Assembly (NCBI GenBank): GCA_033558025.1 | Contig: JAUCEF010000007.1 | Location: 434,001 to 498,000 of the forward strand | Direction: 5' to 3' | Length of the DNA: 64,000 nucleotides | Origin: Phytophthora sp. 'mugwort' | Lineage: Eukaryota; Oomycota; Peronosporomycetes; Peronosporales; Peronosporaceae | Shown: in pieces, positions 44,247-55,015 of the stretch | Numbering within the stretch: the first letter of the stretch is position 1 | How the letters are laid out: each line of letters opens with the position of its first letter | Made by a program: the position numbers and the translations under genes | Notes under the pieces: generated by a model | Databases searched by the model: none | What the model was told of the DNA's origin: nothing | What the model saw: the letters and a program-made list of their open reading frames with translations, nothing else

Positions 44247-44751
44247 TGCTCCCTCCCGATGTTTCTGCTGTTTACGAAGCGCGCGCCAATAACCAATTGA
44301 GGTTTTAAACTTTTTACAAGGAACGTACTTAGCTTACCTCCCTAAGTACGACGATCTTGGGCGCGATCTTTGGAAATCTTATCGAACATTCGCAACCAGG
44401 CGACAAGCTTTCCCGCCGCGGGCCGCATGCGCGACAAGATATGTGTAATATTACACCTGTACAAGCGTAGCTGCGCATACTGATAAGTGGCGTTGGGATG
44501 TGAAGAAGGCAGAATCAGATAAAGGAATACAAGACCTTTTGTTCGTTGTTCTGTGTGTTAATCGTGCGACGACGCGCAGGGTAGCGGCATCAATGCAGAA
44601 ATTCGTAGCAAGCTGATTCCTAGTACTGTAGTATAACCTCGAGGGCCGCGCCAGCAACGCGTTCCAAGTACCAGGGCCTGCCAAGGCCATTGACCTTTGT
44701 CGCCGAGGTTGGCGGGGCGAACTAAACAAAAGCTCAAGAAACCGCATTCGC
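44247..44751. other. intergenic between the PHD gene promoter and transaldolase 3' end
   Basis: No gene is supported. A short palindromic pair (acgtacttagcttac / cctaagtacg) lies at about 44,323-44,351. The first 100 bases should hold the promoter of the PHD gene, and the part near 44,700 the 3' UTR of transaldolase. Confidence 0.45.
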
Positions 44752-45756
44752 TTAAGCACTCAGCTTGATTTTGAGGATCTGCTCGAGCTTCACAATGTCG
44801 GCGCTGAAGCCGCGAATGCCCTCGGCAAGCTTCTCCGTTGCCATAGCGTCTTCGTTCATGCTGAGACGGAAATCCTTCTCAGCGTATGACACCTTCTCGC
44901 CAGCGTAAGCCTTGCCGGCCGTCTCGGCGTCGAGCTTTTTGACCAGTTTGCTCGTGGACTTGGTCAGCTCCTCCAGGAGGCCGGGGGAGATGGTCAGGCG
45001 GTCGCAGCCTGCCAACTCGGTGATCTCACCGACATTACGGAAGCTGGCGCCCATGACGATGGTTTTGTAGTCGTACTTCTTGTAGTACTGGTAGATCTTG
45101 GTCACGGACACGACGCCGGGGTCCTCCTTGGACTCGTAGCTGGTCTTGCCCGTCTTTGCCTTGTGCCAGTCAAGGATGCGACCCACGAAAGGCGAGATGA
45201 GGGTAGCGCCGGCCTCGGCGCAGCCCACGGCCTGGGCAAAGCCGAAGAGTAGCGTCATGTTACACGAAATTCCCTCCTTCTGCAAATGCTTGCAGGCCTG
45301 GATGCCCTCCCAGGTAGAGGCAATCTTAATGAGGATGCGGTCCTTCTTTATGCCGGCCTTCTCGTACAGCTCGATGATGCGGTGCGCACGCGCGATCGTG
45401 CCCTCCGTGTCGAAGCTCAGACGGGCATCGACCTCAGTCGACACGTATCCAGGCACGACCTTTAGGATCTCCAGACCAAAGTTTACCGACAGCTTATCGA
45501 TGACGTAACCGAGGCGCTCTTTCTCGGACAGGTCGGCCGACAGGCCCTTCCCGTACTTGACAGCGTCGTCCACGAGAGCCGAGTACTGCTCCATCTGGGC
45601 AGCCTTAAACAGCAGCGACGGGTTTGTGGTGGCGTCCTGCGGCTTGAACTTGTTAATCTGCTCGAAGTCGCCCGTGTCGGCCACCACGGTGGTAAACTGC
45701 TTGAGCTGGTCCAGCTGCGAGGCTTCGCGGAGCTTCTTGTTCGGGGAGGCAGCCAT
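44752..45756 (-). CDS. TAL1: transaldolase
   Basis: A single exon of 334 residues from ATG 45,756 has the length and sequence of classical transaldolase. It shows [27 protein letters not shown], the Schiff-base Lys144 in [11 protein letters not shown], and [20 protein letters not shown] and [12 protein letters not shown] further on. It transfers a dihydroxyacetone unit between sugar phosphates in the non-oxidative pentose phosphate pathway in the cytosol. The open frame continues upstream to an in-frame ATG at 45,942 that would add 62 residues, but the conserved family begins at about 45,756, so I chose the shorter form. No introns. The next upstream gene, the mitochondrial carrier, is on the same strand. 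Confidence 0.95.
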   Translation of the reverse strand: MAASPNKKLREASQLDQLKQFTTVVADTGDFEQINKFKPQDATTNPSLLFKAAQMEQYSALVDDAVKYGKGLSADLSEKERLGYVIDKLSVNFGLEILKVVPGYVSTEVDARLSFDTEGTIARAHRIIELYEKAGIKKDRILIKIASTWEGIQACKHLQKEGISCNMTLLFGFAQAVGCAEAGATLISPFVGRILDWHKAKTGKTSYESKEDPGVVSVTKIYQYYKKYDYKTIVMGASFRNVGEITELAGCDRLTISPGLLEELTKSTSKLVKKLDAETAGKAYAGEKVSYAEKDFRLSMNEDAMATEKLAEGIRGFSADIVKLEQILKIKLSA

Positions 45757-46255
45757 CTTAAGGTTGGTGATAAAAGAGAAGGGATACAGGTGCTTGGTCT
45801 TCAGCGCGCAGATTCGAAAGTGAGCTGCTGGTTGCAGTGGGTGGGTAGGTACCCCAGGGCTGCCTGGGGAGGACACCGTTGCTGCGACAATTTTGACTTG
45901 GATAAAGTATGTTTGCATGTTGGCGAGTGTTTGCGAGCCCATTTTACCTACCCCTTCTGGAGAGTGACGTAGCAGCTCCAAACATTTCAGGTTAGATGAT
46001 GGAGTTGACCAGGACTACGAATCCGCATTATGGGACACCTTGCCAGCAGGTATGCCCCCCTCCCCGTCAGCATTGCCACTACAGACACAGATCGCGCGAA
46101 ACAAGTGCTTGAGACCCGCGCTGGTGTTCATCCAGGAAGGTGGAGGCCGCTCCGTGAATACTTCAAGTTCAACTGACGTTATCTGCCTCCAAGCGAGAGC
46201 ACCGCTACATTTCTTTATCGCTATTTACGTTCAGAGGCTCGCCACCACTGCTTTT
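45757..46255. other. intergenic between transaldolase start and mitochondrial carrier end
   Basis: It contains the in-frame upstream extension of transaldolase to 45,942 and then sequence without recognised genes. It should hold the transaldolase promoter. Confidence 0.5.
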
Positions 46256-47392
46256 CTACATGATTGCAGCGAACGTCGAGGTGGTTTTCTCGTACATGCC
46301 GAAGAAGACGAAGCCGCCGATGCTGATCCACATAGTGCGCGGACCCACGCCAGAGAATAAACGCTTTAAGCCTTCGTCCGTGTACACGCGCGACAGCGTG
46401 TTCAGCGTGCCCTTATAAGGAACGTCCTTGGCGTCCTTGCCGAGCATCAACCGCGTCTTCACCACATCGAGAGGGGTCGTGATACACGCCGCAACGCCAC
46501 CGGCTATCGACCCGCAAACCGCCCCCTGCAGCGAGGACACTGGGGCGTTCTGCTTCTGTGACCAATGGTACTGTAGTTGGAACAGGCCATACAATGCATC
46601 CGTTAGTATCGCTTAGTACGTAGCGAAGTACAAAACACATACCTTTAAGCCCTCCCACAGCGGGAACTGGATGAACGAGAACGGGATCTCTCGTGCGATC
46701 ATACTCCAGTAGCCTCGATAGAATCCTGCAACGCCTTCAGCTACACGTATAGCATTGAGCGCTTCCGGAAGTGACTTGTAGACACCTGTCTGCATCCGCT
46801 GCTTGACAATCTCGGTGGGGGTGCGCACCAAACACGCCGCCTAGGCACACAAAAAAAAAATCAAAAATGATCATCAGCATCAGTGAACAATTGGTCGCGC
46901 GCTCCAAAGCCAGCACCGCACGCACCATCTCGCCCGACGCAGCAGCCGCCATGTGAACAAGCGGCGAGTGCTTCTGGTTCGGGGCGACCATCCCAATTAC
47001 CGACTTGGAGGTCTCATAAGTGCCGAAGAAGAGCGCTCCTGGAGGCCAAAGCGAGCAAGGGTTAAACGCGAGAGGCGACAAGCCTGTCACGGCAAGAGTA
47101 CCATCACACACCTCCAGGAGCAGAGCCAGCAGCAGCAGCCGACAGACCCGAGTAGATGCCTCGGAATCCACCAGCCTTGAAGAAGCCGTGGGCGGACTGC
47201 AGTCGCGTCTTAATGGTGTCGAGCGGGAACAGCGCGATGTCCACGGAGGTCCCTGCCACAGCTCCACCCTGCACAAGTCAGCCAACGCGTGAGCACCACA
47301 CGCGTCATCGCTCATAAATGAAGGAGCAAACGCACCAGAAGCGCGGGGAAGAAGCCGCGCTCAGGGGGCGCGTTGTCTGTGTTGTTGGCCAT
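46256..47392 (-). CDS. mitochondrial carrier, S-adenosylmethionine carrier type
   Basis: Five exons (47,392-47,336; 47,268-47,112; 47,038-46,926; 46,840-46,643; 46,570-46,256) give 279 residues. The three carrier repeats are marked by [18 protein letters not shown] and PLDVVKTR, each at the end of an odd helix. The second repeat has Thr-Glu in place of the usual Leu-Asp. The sequence [20 protein letters not shown] and [20 protein letters not shown] closely follow the SAM carrier (SAMC/SLC25A26) subfamily, which exchanges SAM for S-adenosylhomocysteine across the inner mitochondrial membrane. Six membrane helices are expected. The third-exon joint GEM-AAC is supported by this similarity. Substrate is inferred from subfamily resemblance. 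Confidence 0.88.
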
Positions 47393-47698
47393 CCTGCTCG
47401 CTCGAATGAGACTGAGGCACGCGCTCAGCGGGACCGCGAGCCGTTGTCTGTGGTCGCAGTTCAAAGCAGATGGCGATTATGTAATGCATGTACTGAGCTA
47501 CCGGTAACATTCAAACGCTTCTTAAAATTACTTATATACCCATAACTTAGCTGTCGTAATGAGGTACTTGGTAACAGCTACAATAATACAAAATAAACGT
47601 TGTTTCACCCACTTTTGGCAGTTTTAGAAGACTGGCGGGGCGAGTCACTCACTCAAGGAGGACGTGGCTTTAGGGCCGCAGCGGATCGCGAGGCAACC

Positions 47699-49648
47699 AT
47701 GGGGATCGTTGATCGCATCAAGGAGATCGGTGCGTGACGGCCGCTATATATGCATCAGACGCGGCGCACGTGCTACTGTCACTGGTGTCGATGCGGTGGC
47801 TCCATAGAGTTTGTGCGCGTGAGCTGAATGTCGGTCATGTGTGTGGCTGTGTGAACAGAGGATGAGATGAAACGGACACAGATCAACAAGGCCACGGAGG
47901 GACATCTGGGCCGTCTTAAGGCCAAGCTAGCCAAGTTGCGCACGGAGGTGTGATACCTAATCGTTAATGGTGTTGTGGCCATCGCTGCTGATCTATTTCT
48001 CCTTGTTTGTGTGTCAACATGCTATGGTAGCTTCTTGAGGAAGGCAAGACAAGTGGCGGCGGCGGCGAAGGTGAACTTTTGCTCCCTCTGTTAGGAACTG
48101 GGTTGCATTTAAGGTTCTAAATACTGGTGCAACTATTGATCGGACAGGCTTCGATGTGGCTAAGAGTGGCGATGGACGCGTCGCGTTGATCGGATTTCCT
48201 AGTGTGGGAAAGTCGACGATGCTGAGGTTCGTCTTCGTGTTGGAACTTCTAACCTTGTCTGTGTGTATGGACACTAACACACATACCGGTTTGATTCTTA
48301 CAGTCAGTTGACGGAGACGCAGTCGGAGACAAACGCGGTGGAGTTCACCACTTTGACATGCATTCCTGGCAACTTGATTTACAACGACGTCCGCATCCAG
48401 GTACGTCAAAAATTAGGTGGATTAGGCCGATTTGGGTTCCAAGCTGATGCTGGTGTTGCTGTCATGTAGTTGCTGGATCTGCCGGGTATTATTGAAGGTG
48501 CAGCGCACGGTCGAGGACGTGGACGTGAGGTCATTGCTGTGGCCAAGTCCGCTGATATGATTTTGATGGTGCTGGATGCTGGTCGAGAGGCTGGCAACCG
48601 TCATCGCGAGATTCTGGAGAACGAACTGGAAACTGTCGGACTGCGTCTCAATCGACAGCCACCGGACATTTACTTTCGGAAAAAAAATGGTGGTGGCATC
48701 ACCTTTAATAGCACCATTCGTCTCACCAAGGTACAGGACTTTTGATGCAAAAAGTATCTTTTCGTGTGCCTAACTGCAGACTTGGTATTAAATTGCAACG
48801 TTACAGCTTGGCGACGATCCGTATCAGACGGTGTACAAGATCTTGCATGAATATAAGATCCACAATTGTGAGGTGCTGTTTCGTGAGGACTGCACGACGG
48901 ACGACCTGATCGATGTGATTGAAGGCAACCGAAAATATGTGAAGTGCTTGTACGTGTACAACAAGATTGACGTCGTGTCGATCGAAGATGTGGATCGACT
49001 GGCGCGGATGCCGAACTCAACTGTGATTGCCTGCGCCCACGGTGATCGCCCTGCTGTAAGTTATATCGCTTGGGTAATAATTAGATGCATTTCTCCCTTT
49101 TTCAGCAGACAAGACTAACTGTTGTTTTGTGGCTTAGCTGAATTTCGACACGCTTCTGGCCAAGATGTGGGACTACATGGGTCTGACGCGTGTTTACACC
49201 AAGCGTCGTGGAGAAGTATGCTATTGTAGTTTTACTCTCTCAAGCATGCGAACGCTAATGAATTGTATTTGTTTTTGCAGGCCCCTCAATTCGCGGAACC
49301 GGTCGTCCTAGGGTCGGAACGTAAAGGTGTCAGCGTTCAGTCTGCCTGCATGTCGGTACGTACCGTCGTCGCTATAACATTAAGATTGAGTTGCTGGTCC
49401 TCACAACTGGAACTGTATTATAGATCTCGAAAGACATGCTGGACAACTTCAACTACGCACTGGTATGGGGCACGAGCACGAAGTATAACCCGCAACGTGT
49501 TGGCAAGGAGCACATGCTAAGCGATGAGGATGTGCTGCAAGTCATCGTGAAGACGGCCAATCAGCAAAAGCGTGACAAGAACTACAACCAGAAGGTGCAG
49601 GCGTACTTTGACAAGTACAAGAAGAAGAAGAAAGCACTCAAGACCTAA
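47699..49648 (+). CDS. developmentally regulated GTP-binding protein (DRG family GTPase)
   Basis: Ten exons (47,699-47,729; 47,859-47,947; 48,031-48,070; 48,148-48,226; 48,304-48,400; 48,470-48,730; 48,807-49,055; 49,138-49,215; 49,281-49,355; 49,424-49,648) sum to 407 residues. The N-terminus [20 protein letters not shown] is the DRG signature. G1 is GFPSVGKS (69-76), G3 DLPG within [18 protein letters not shown], and G4 NKID. The DRG insert [16 protein letters not shown] and a C-terminal TGS-like region ending in a Lys run are also present. DRGs associate with translating ribosomes through a DFRP partner. Whether it is DRG1 or DRG2 is not certain; the insert and NKATE start are shared. The fourth donor (gttcgt) repeats the weak donor type seen in COG1. 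Confidence 0.9.
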
Positions 49649-49771
49649 GGTTGCACGTGAGCTTATGATGCAACGAAGCCTGAATGGATTTGGATGCTAC
49701 AGTGTATTTGCCATGGCAATTGGAGCTACTGGAACTTTTACATGTAGATCTTGCTGGCAATAGCTACAGAA

Positions 49772-51773
49772 CTATTCGCTGTTTTGGCTCGTTTGATCTT
49801 CTAAGGTACTTTCAGTTGCATTCTTTTTTGTGGTTGTCACTGCACCCGCAAACACGTCGTACTCTTCATGCTGCGTGGCATATCCATACAATGTCTTGAG
49901 ACGCTTTGTAATGCGCTCCAGAGTTCTGACAAAAAAACTCAATCCGTCAGCATTGATAGACATCTCCAAGGCAATTTTGCAATACGCCACTTACTCTTGC
50001 TTCATCGGTGGGTAGACAGCATCGCCACTTTCCAGTTTCTCCATATTTCTCCGCGTGTGCTCGAGAACAAATCTCCAGTTTGCGATCGGCTTTTTCTTGG
50101 TCGGTAGTGAAGCCCTAGAAACGAACGTTAAGCACAGGTGTTAGGATTTTCCAAAGTTTTATCTGTTGAGAAGCCTTTTTACCAGCAATTCTTGTCATAG
50201 TCGAAGTCACAGTCAAGAATTCCTTGAAGTGCCTTTCCATTAGCAGTGAGTAAGGACTCGACAAAGTGATCACCAAACTGACCGCCAATCCTGGAGATGT
50301 TAAGCAATGCAGCTGCAGACGGAGAGTTTTCTTCCTGATTTTTACTGCGGGCAGGTCGTTTTCGTTTTCGTGACGAGCGCCGCAGGGCTTCAGCAGCCAG
50401 TGCTACGATGGGGCGTGGCACTTGCGCAAAAGGACTCTCCTTGGGTACATCCTGTTCATTGGGGCCTAGTTCCGGCTGCTGAATTATTGTCAAAACTTCG
50501 TAATCCTCCAAAATCTCGGACGGATCCTGCGAAAAGCTGAATCAAAAAAATGTTAGTTCCTTTGCCACAGCACCGCACACACACACAAATAATCGCTGAT
50601 TCCATGATTCCAAGCAGCTTACTTGGTATTGCATAGATTCCGGAGGTGTTGAGGCCACCGAAATTTCCTACGAAGAGCATAATTCCAGTTAGATTACCGA
50701 ACAGTCATATCGAAGCTAGTGGAGCACATTCAGTCATTAACTTACCGAGCATACTCATCAGAATGCGTCGTCGGAAATTCAAGTGGCGGCCCAGAAAGCT
50801 TCACTCCCCGATGAATCGCCGTTTCTTCTATGAGAGGTACGCGCGAAAGAATGTTTCGCATGACAAACTTCGCTTGGGCGACATCACTAGCGCAAACTTC
50901 ATCGTCGTTTTCACCCTCGGTTGGCATATCCTCATCTTCCCATTCATCCGCACGCCAGCCTTCGTCACTATCCTCGACAATGTCATCTTTCAACTTTGCG
51001 CTTCCTTCATCTTCGTCAACCTGTGCCGGCGGCTGATAGTCTTCATCCGAGTCCGTGTCTGAGCCAGGTGCTTCCTCTTTCACTATACCCATTTCTACTT
51101 CAGGATCGTCTTCATCTGGTACTCTCTTTACCGCGTCTTTCGTGCCTAATGATTGCGCCACCTCTAGTCCGCTGTTCTCGTCACTACTACAGGCGAACAT
51201 ACTCATCCGCTTCAAGCGCTTCAAGCTTTTGGTGCCACTCTTCTTCTTCTTCACCTTCGTCGCACTTTTCTCTTTCGTCTTCGACAGAATCTTCTGTTTC
51301 TTTGCCACACTTTTATCCTTCCCGTTCGACAGCATCTCCGTTATGCGCGGCTTCTCTTGTGGCGACTCGCTCTCCCCCTCATTGCTGCCGGAATCGGACG
51401 CGCTCGAATCTTCGTCATTCTCGCTCTCACCTTCGCTGCTGTCGGGATCGGACGCGCTTGAATCCTCCTCATTGCTGCTGCTGGAACTGCTATTCTTCTT
51501 CACTCCTTTAATCTTCTTCTCGCTCGTCTTCTTTTCTACGTTGTTGTCCTCCGCACTGCTGCTGCTAGAAGAGCTGGAGTTGCCGTCACTCTTTCGACGC
51601 TCCTTCTTGTGCTTTAACTTCGCCTCCGACTCGGTGCTGCTCGAACCGTTCAAGCTGGAGTCACTGCTGTTCACATCGTCGCGCTTCACTTCTCGTTCGC
51701 TGCTGTCCTCAGTGTCCTCGTCATCCGGTGGCAGCTGTACCTTGAGCTTGAACGGACCTCTCCGCTGAACCAT
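49772..51773 (-). CDS. acidic, serine-rich nuclear-type protein of unknown function
   Basis: Five exons (51,773-50,746; 50,667-50,623; 50,536-50,183; 50,114-49,995; 49,925-49,772) keep one frame and give 566 residues. The start ATG follows a TTG-initiated longer frame. The first 240 residues are runs of Ser, Asp, Glu and Lys with repeated DSSEGESENDEDSSASD-like units and KKKK clusters, then acidic stretches (DEDDPEVEMG, EDSDEGWRADEWEDEDMP). The second half is more ordered: LSRVPLIEETAIHRGVKL, FAQVPRPIVALAAEALRRSS with a basic RKRKRPARSK likely nuclear signal, DFDYDKNCW, and a helical WRFVLEHTRRNMEKLES ... TLERITKRLKTLYGYATQHE. I do not recognise the C-terminal part. Nuclear location is inferred from composition. 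Confidence 0.72.
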
Positions 51774-51897
51774 CGTCACTGCCAATCGACCGACGTTTCA
51801 GCTTCAGCCGCAGTGTGCGCCACACGAAATGTATACTTAGTTTGACGCTTGTCAAACTTAAATTGGATGGGCAAAAACGGTTCGTGCGCATTGCACC

Positions 51898-53388
51898 ATG
51901 GCGCATCTGGGCGTAAAGCGCGGCGAGCTGGCGCTGCTCGACGCCGAAGGGCGTCTAGCCTCTCCAACTGCGATACGGTCTGGGGACAAGCGCGTACAGG
52001 TGCTGCGTAGCGGACTGCGAGCGACGCTGCAGCCATTGGGGCTGACGCTGCTGCAGGATGCCGGCGTCCGGCGCGGCGACGCCATCGTGCTCGTGCTGGA
52101 AAACGACCGCACGAGTGTGGCCTGCATGCTGGCGGCCATGCACCTCAAGTGTGTCTGCGCACTTGTGGGCAAGAGTCGTGTGAGCCTGCTGGAGCACGTC
52201 AAGATGCAGACGGGGATCACCAAAGTGCTCACGGTAGACGACTCGACCGTCTCCGTGGGCGTCCAGGACGATACCAACGTGCAAGCGGCAGCGGAGGCTA
52301 CGGCGGAAGCCGCCACGGTTCTGTGGCTCCGTGATGAGGAGATTACTAAAAGCGGCTGTGTCTGCATGCTCACGTCCGGCAGCGTGGGCGAGCCCAAGGT
52401 CGTGCCCTGCATGTGGGACCACATGCTGCTGCAAGGCGAGTCCACGCACCAGCAGCTATTCCCCAATGGCCCTGCACGCATCATCTGCGGCACGTCCATC
52501 TCTCACGCCTTCTCTATCAACACTATTTTTGCGCTTTACACGTCTCCATACGACGCACAATCGGAACTCTGCTTCGCTTCCAGCGCCGTGGGGCTCTACA
52601 CACTACTCTCGCAGCGTAGCGAGCTCTTCACAGCGCTGTACGCGACGCCTGGGACCTACACCGCACTCGCCGCGATGCCGCCGACTGCGCTGTATGCCGA
52701 TGTTCCGTATTGCGCTGGCACGCGTCTTTCTCTTCCGTTGTTTCGCAAAATGCGCGACGAGTACGGACTACTGCTGATGCAAAACTACGGATCGACAGAG
52801 ATGGGAGACATGGCTGCTTGGTTTCTGCATGGAAAAAGGTTTGACGAGGAGTTGAAGGAGATGGAAAGCAGTGAGAAGCAGCTCTATGTTGGCAGCGTGT
52901 GGCCTGGCGTGGAGACTCGAACTAATGACAACGGCGAGGTCACGATGATGACACCTTGGCAGTCTGCCGGGTATGTCAAAGAGCACAAGTTATACCGTTT
53001 AGATGGAGCACATCATACGTCCGATCGTGGTATCGTCACACAAGACAAGGATGGAGTGGATTGTGTGTGGCTCCAGGGTCGTCTTCGCCCGACAGTCGAG
53101 GTTGAATGGCAGGATCAGCGCACGACATACTCCCCCAACGAGATTGAGGCGATCATTGTTGCGCATCCTGATGTGACAGATGCCCTTGTTCTAATGCAAA
53201 GCGAAGCCAACCGCAAGCAAGGCATCATCCGAGCTAGGGTTGTGTTGGACGACGGTGCTATTGTTGATACATTGGATTTGAAACACTGGTGCGTTGACCA
53301 CGACCTGCCGGCTTTGCGTGATTCGCTGATTATCGAATTGGCGAAGTTTTTGCCATGCAGTCCAGCCGGAAAACTCATGTTCGCCTGA
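51898..53388 (+). CDS. AMP-binding (adenylate-forming) enzyme, acyl-CoA-synthetase-like
   Basis: One uninterrupted 496-residue frame from ATG 51,898. The ANL-superfamily landmarks are present: the phosphate loop CMLTSGSVGEPKVVPC, the A5-type motif LLMQNYGSTEMGD, an A8-like hinge region near WLQGRLRPTVEVEW, YSPNEIEAIIVAHPDVTDAL, and the C-terminal catalytic Lys in SPAGKLMF. Such enzymes activate a carboxylic acid as acyl-AMP and usually pass it to CoA or a carrier. The loop has Ser-Val-Gly-Glu rather than Thr-Thr-Gly-x, and the TGD motif appears as SDRG, so it is a diverged member. No carrier or reductase domain follows. Lack of introns contrasts with neighbours and is compatible with horizontal origin, which is speculation. 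The start is 124 bp from the divergent acidic-protein gene. Confidence 0.85.
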   Translation: MAHLGVKRGELALLDAEGRLASPTAIRSGDKRVQVLRSGLRATLQPLGLTLLQDAGVRRGDAIVLVLENDRTSVACMLAAMHLKCVCALVGKSRVSLLEHVKMQTGITKVLTVDDSTVSVGVQDDTNVQAAAEATAEAATVLWLRDEEITKSGCVCMLTSGSVGEPKVVPCMWDHMLLQGESTHQQLFPNGPARIICGTSISHAFSINTIFALYTSPYDAQSELCFASSAVGLYTLLSQRSELFTALYATPGTYTALAAMPPTALYADVPYCAGTRLSLPLFRKMRDEYGLLLMQNYGSTEMGDMAAWFLHGKRFDEELKEMESSEKQLYVGSVWPGVETRTNDNGEVTMMTPWQSAGYVKEHKLYRLDGAHHTSDRGIVTQDKDGVDCVWLQGRLRPTVEVEWQDQRTTYSPNEIEAIIVAHPDVTDALVLMQSEANRKQGIIRARVVLDDGAIVDTLDLKHWCVDHDLPALRDSLIIELAKFLPCSPAGKLMFA

Positions 53389-53526
53389 TCACCTTTCATT
53401 CTAAAGCACTGTAACAGGCCAAATATGGTGAAGGGGGTTAATGGGGAGAACCACTACAATTTAATTGAATAAAAGTTTGCCCTGACGACTTTGGTCTCGA
53501 GACCGAAAACACAACACCCCCGAATG

Positions 53527-54865
53527 CTACATTTGAACGACGTGCAATGCCTTCTCGTCGCATAATGCGATACAGTTTGGTTCCGTCGGCGACCACCGGA
53601 TCTGGTTGATAGGTTCGTCTGACTTCAATAAAGTGTACCAGGGACCTTCAATATTCTCACCAAACCGCGTCATTTGGGCGCAGATGTCGTATACGATTGC
53701 AGTGTTGTCTTCACCTGCACTGCACAGATCGTATCGCGAATGAGGAGACCACGACATCGAGTTGACGCCTGCTTTGTGCTGGTTCAGCTCCGCCATTGGG
53801 TCGATGGGGCGACGGACGTCTATCACCGAAATATTGGTGCTATTGTCGGCGAAAGTCGCAATGAAGCGGTCATCCCGTTTGTTCCATGCTAACCTCAAAA
53901 GAGGTAACTTGTTTTTGGTTTTGTACACAATCGTGCTTGAAGCCAATGATCTGCATCATTGCACATTTTTTAGTCCCAACTCAGTTGTCCCAAGCACTAC
54001 ATGTAATTGCTCACCTCAAGTCAAATAATTGCAGTGATCCGTCGTCTCCCACTGAAGCAAACTTTTTTGGGTCACTACTAGAAAACGCAATGTCGTACAC
54101 CTCTGTGTCATCTTGAGCAGTAATTTGAACTACAGGCGACGTCGGTTGCTGCAGCATCAAAAGTGTTGTCATGAATCATCTCCACAAATGCTTCAGAAGC
54201 AACAGCAATAGCAGTTTAAGAGCGTACAGTGATGTCCCAGATAGTGCACGTGGCGCCAGTGCTGGACGTCCCGATGATGTTGGGCTCCACTTCGTTCCAA
54301 TCAAAACTGGTGAGCGGCGCGCAGGCACCATTGTTATTCTTCTTCTGCAGTTGCCACCACACTCATTAAAGCTCTATAACAGTCATCAGCGCCTAGTAAA
54401 ATCATTCACAAACCTCTGTGAACCTCGAGTGCAGCTCGATGGACGAGTCCGAGATCGTCCAGAGCCGTAGGAAGTCCGCGGTCGTGGCCAGCAGCTCCAC
54501 GTGCGAGCCGAGCGAAGCCGGCGACCACATGATCTTGGTGGGTGGGTATGGGTGATCGATCTCGAGCGCGGAGACCACCTCCTTCTGGTTGGCCGTCGGA
54601 TGGAAGATCTGCATCGATAAAAAATAGTACGTAATAAAGAAATTAATAAGTAACGTTAGAAGAAGCGACAGAACGTTTGGCATTTGGCGTCAAAATTAAA
54701 AAAAAATACCTCGATCTTGTTTGCGTACTCTCCCGGAATGAAGGTGGAGGCAGCGATGCGCAGCGAGCTCACGTCCGGTCGCCAGCAGAGTCCATATAGA
54801 CGGTCCCGCGTCGGGTAGGTGATGAAGGGGCGGTCGCACAACACTGAGCGCTGGGGCGTCGCCAT
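53527..54865 (-). CDS. DCAF7/TTG1/LWD-type WD40 protein
   Basis: Five exons (54,865-54,710; 54,608-54,414; 54,344-54,228; 54,148-54,015; 53,950-53,527) give 341 residues, almost the same length as human DCAF7. Blades are recognisable: YGLCWRPD near the start, [111 protein letters not shown] and [14 protein letters not shown]. The family is a scaffold for kinases and E3 ligases in animals and for transcription and clock complexes in plants. The partner here is unknown. The promoter is shared with the IQ/TPR gene (150 bp between starts). Confidence 0.92.
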
Positions 54866-55015
54866 TAGTGCGTTGACTTTTCTTGCAGTTTTGACCGAAG
54901 ACACGGTAATTTGTCTTATTTTCGGACCGAAATTAACCCACCACGCAGCCAGTCACAGTTCGGCCGGCATTCCACGTTGAAGAGTCCAATTTTGTAGACG
55001 CCTCCATTCTTGACG

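Noticed and set aside
51055..51768. Long plus-strand frame rich in Ser, Leu and Phe
   Set aside because: It is the antisense of the acidic Ser/Asp/Glu/Lys-rich exon 1 of the minus-strand gene. Its composition is what the reverse complement of such codons gives, and it has no domain.
51858..52499. 213-codon minus-strand frame within the AMP-binding gene
   Set aside because: It is antisense to conserved adenylation motifs, and Ser/Arg/Thr-rich shadow composition is evident.
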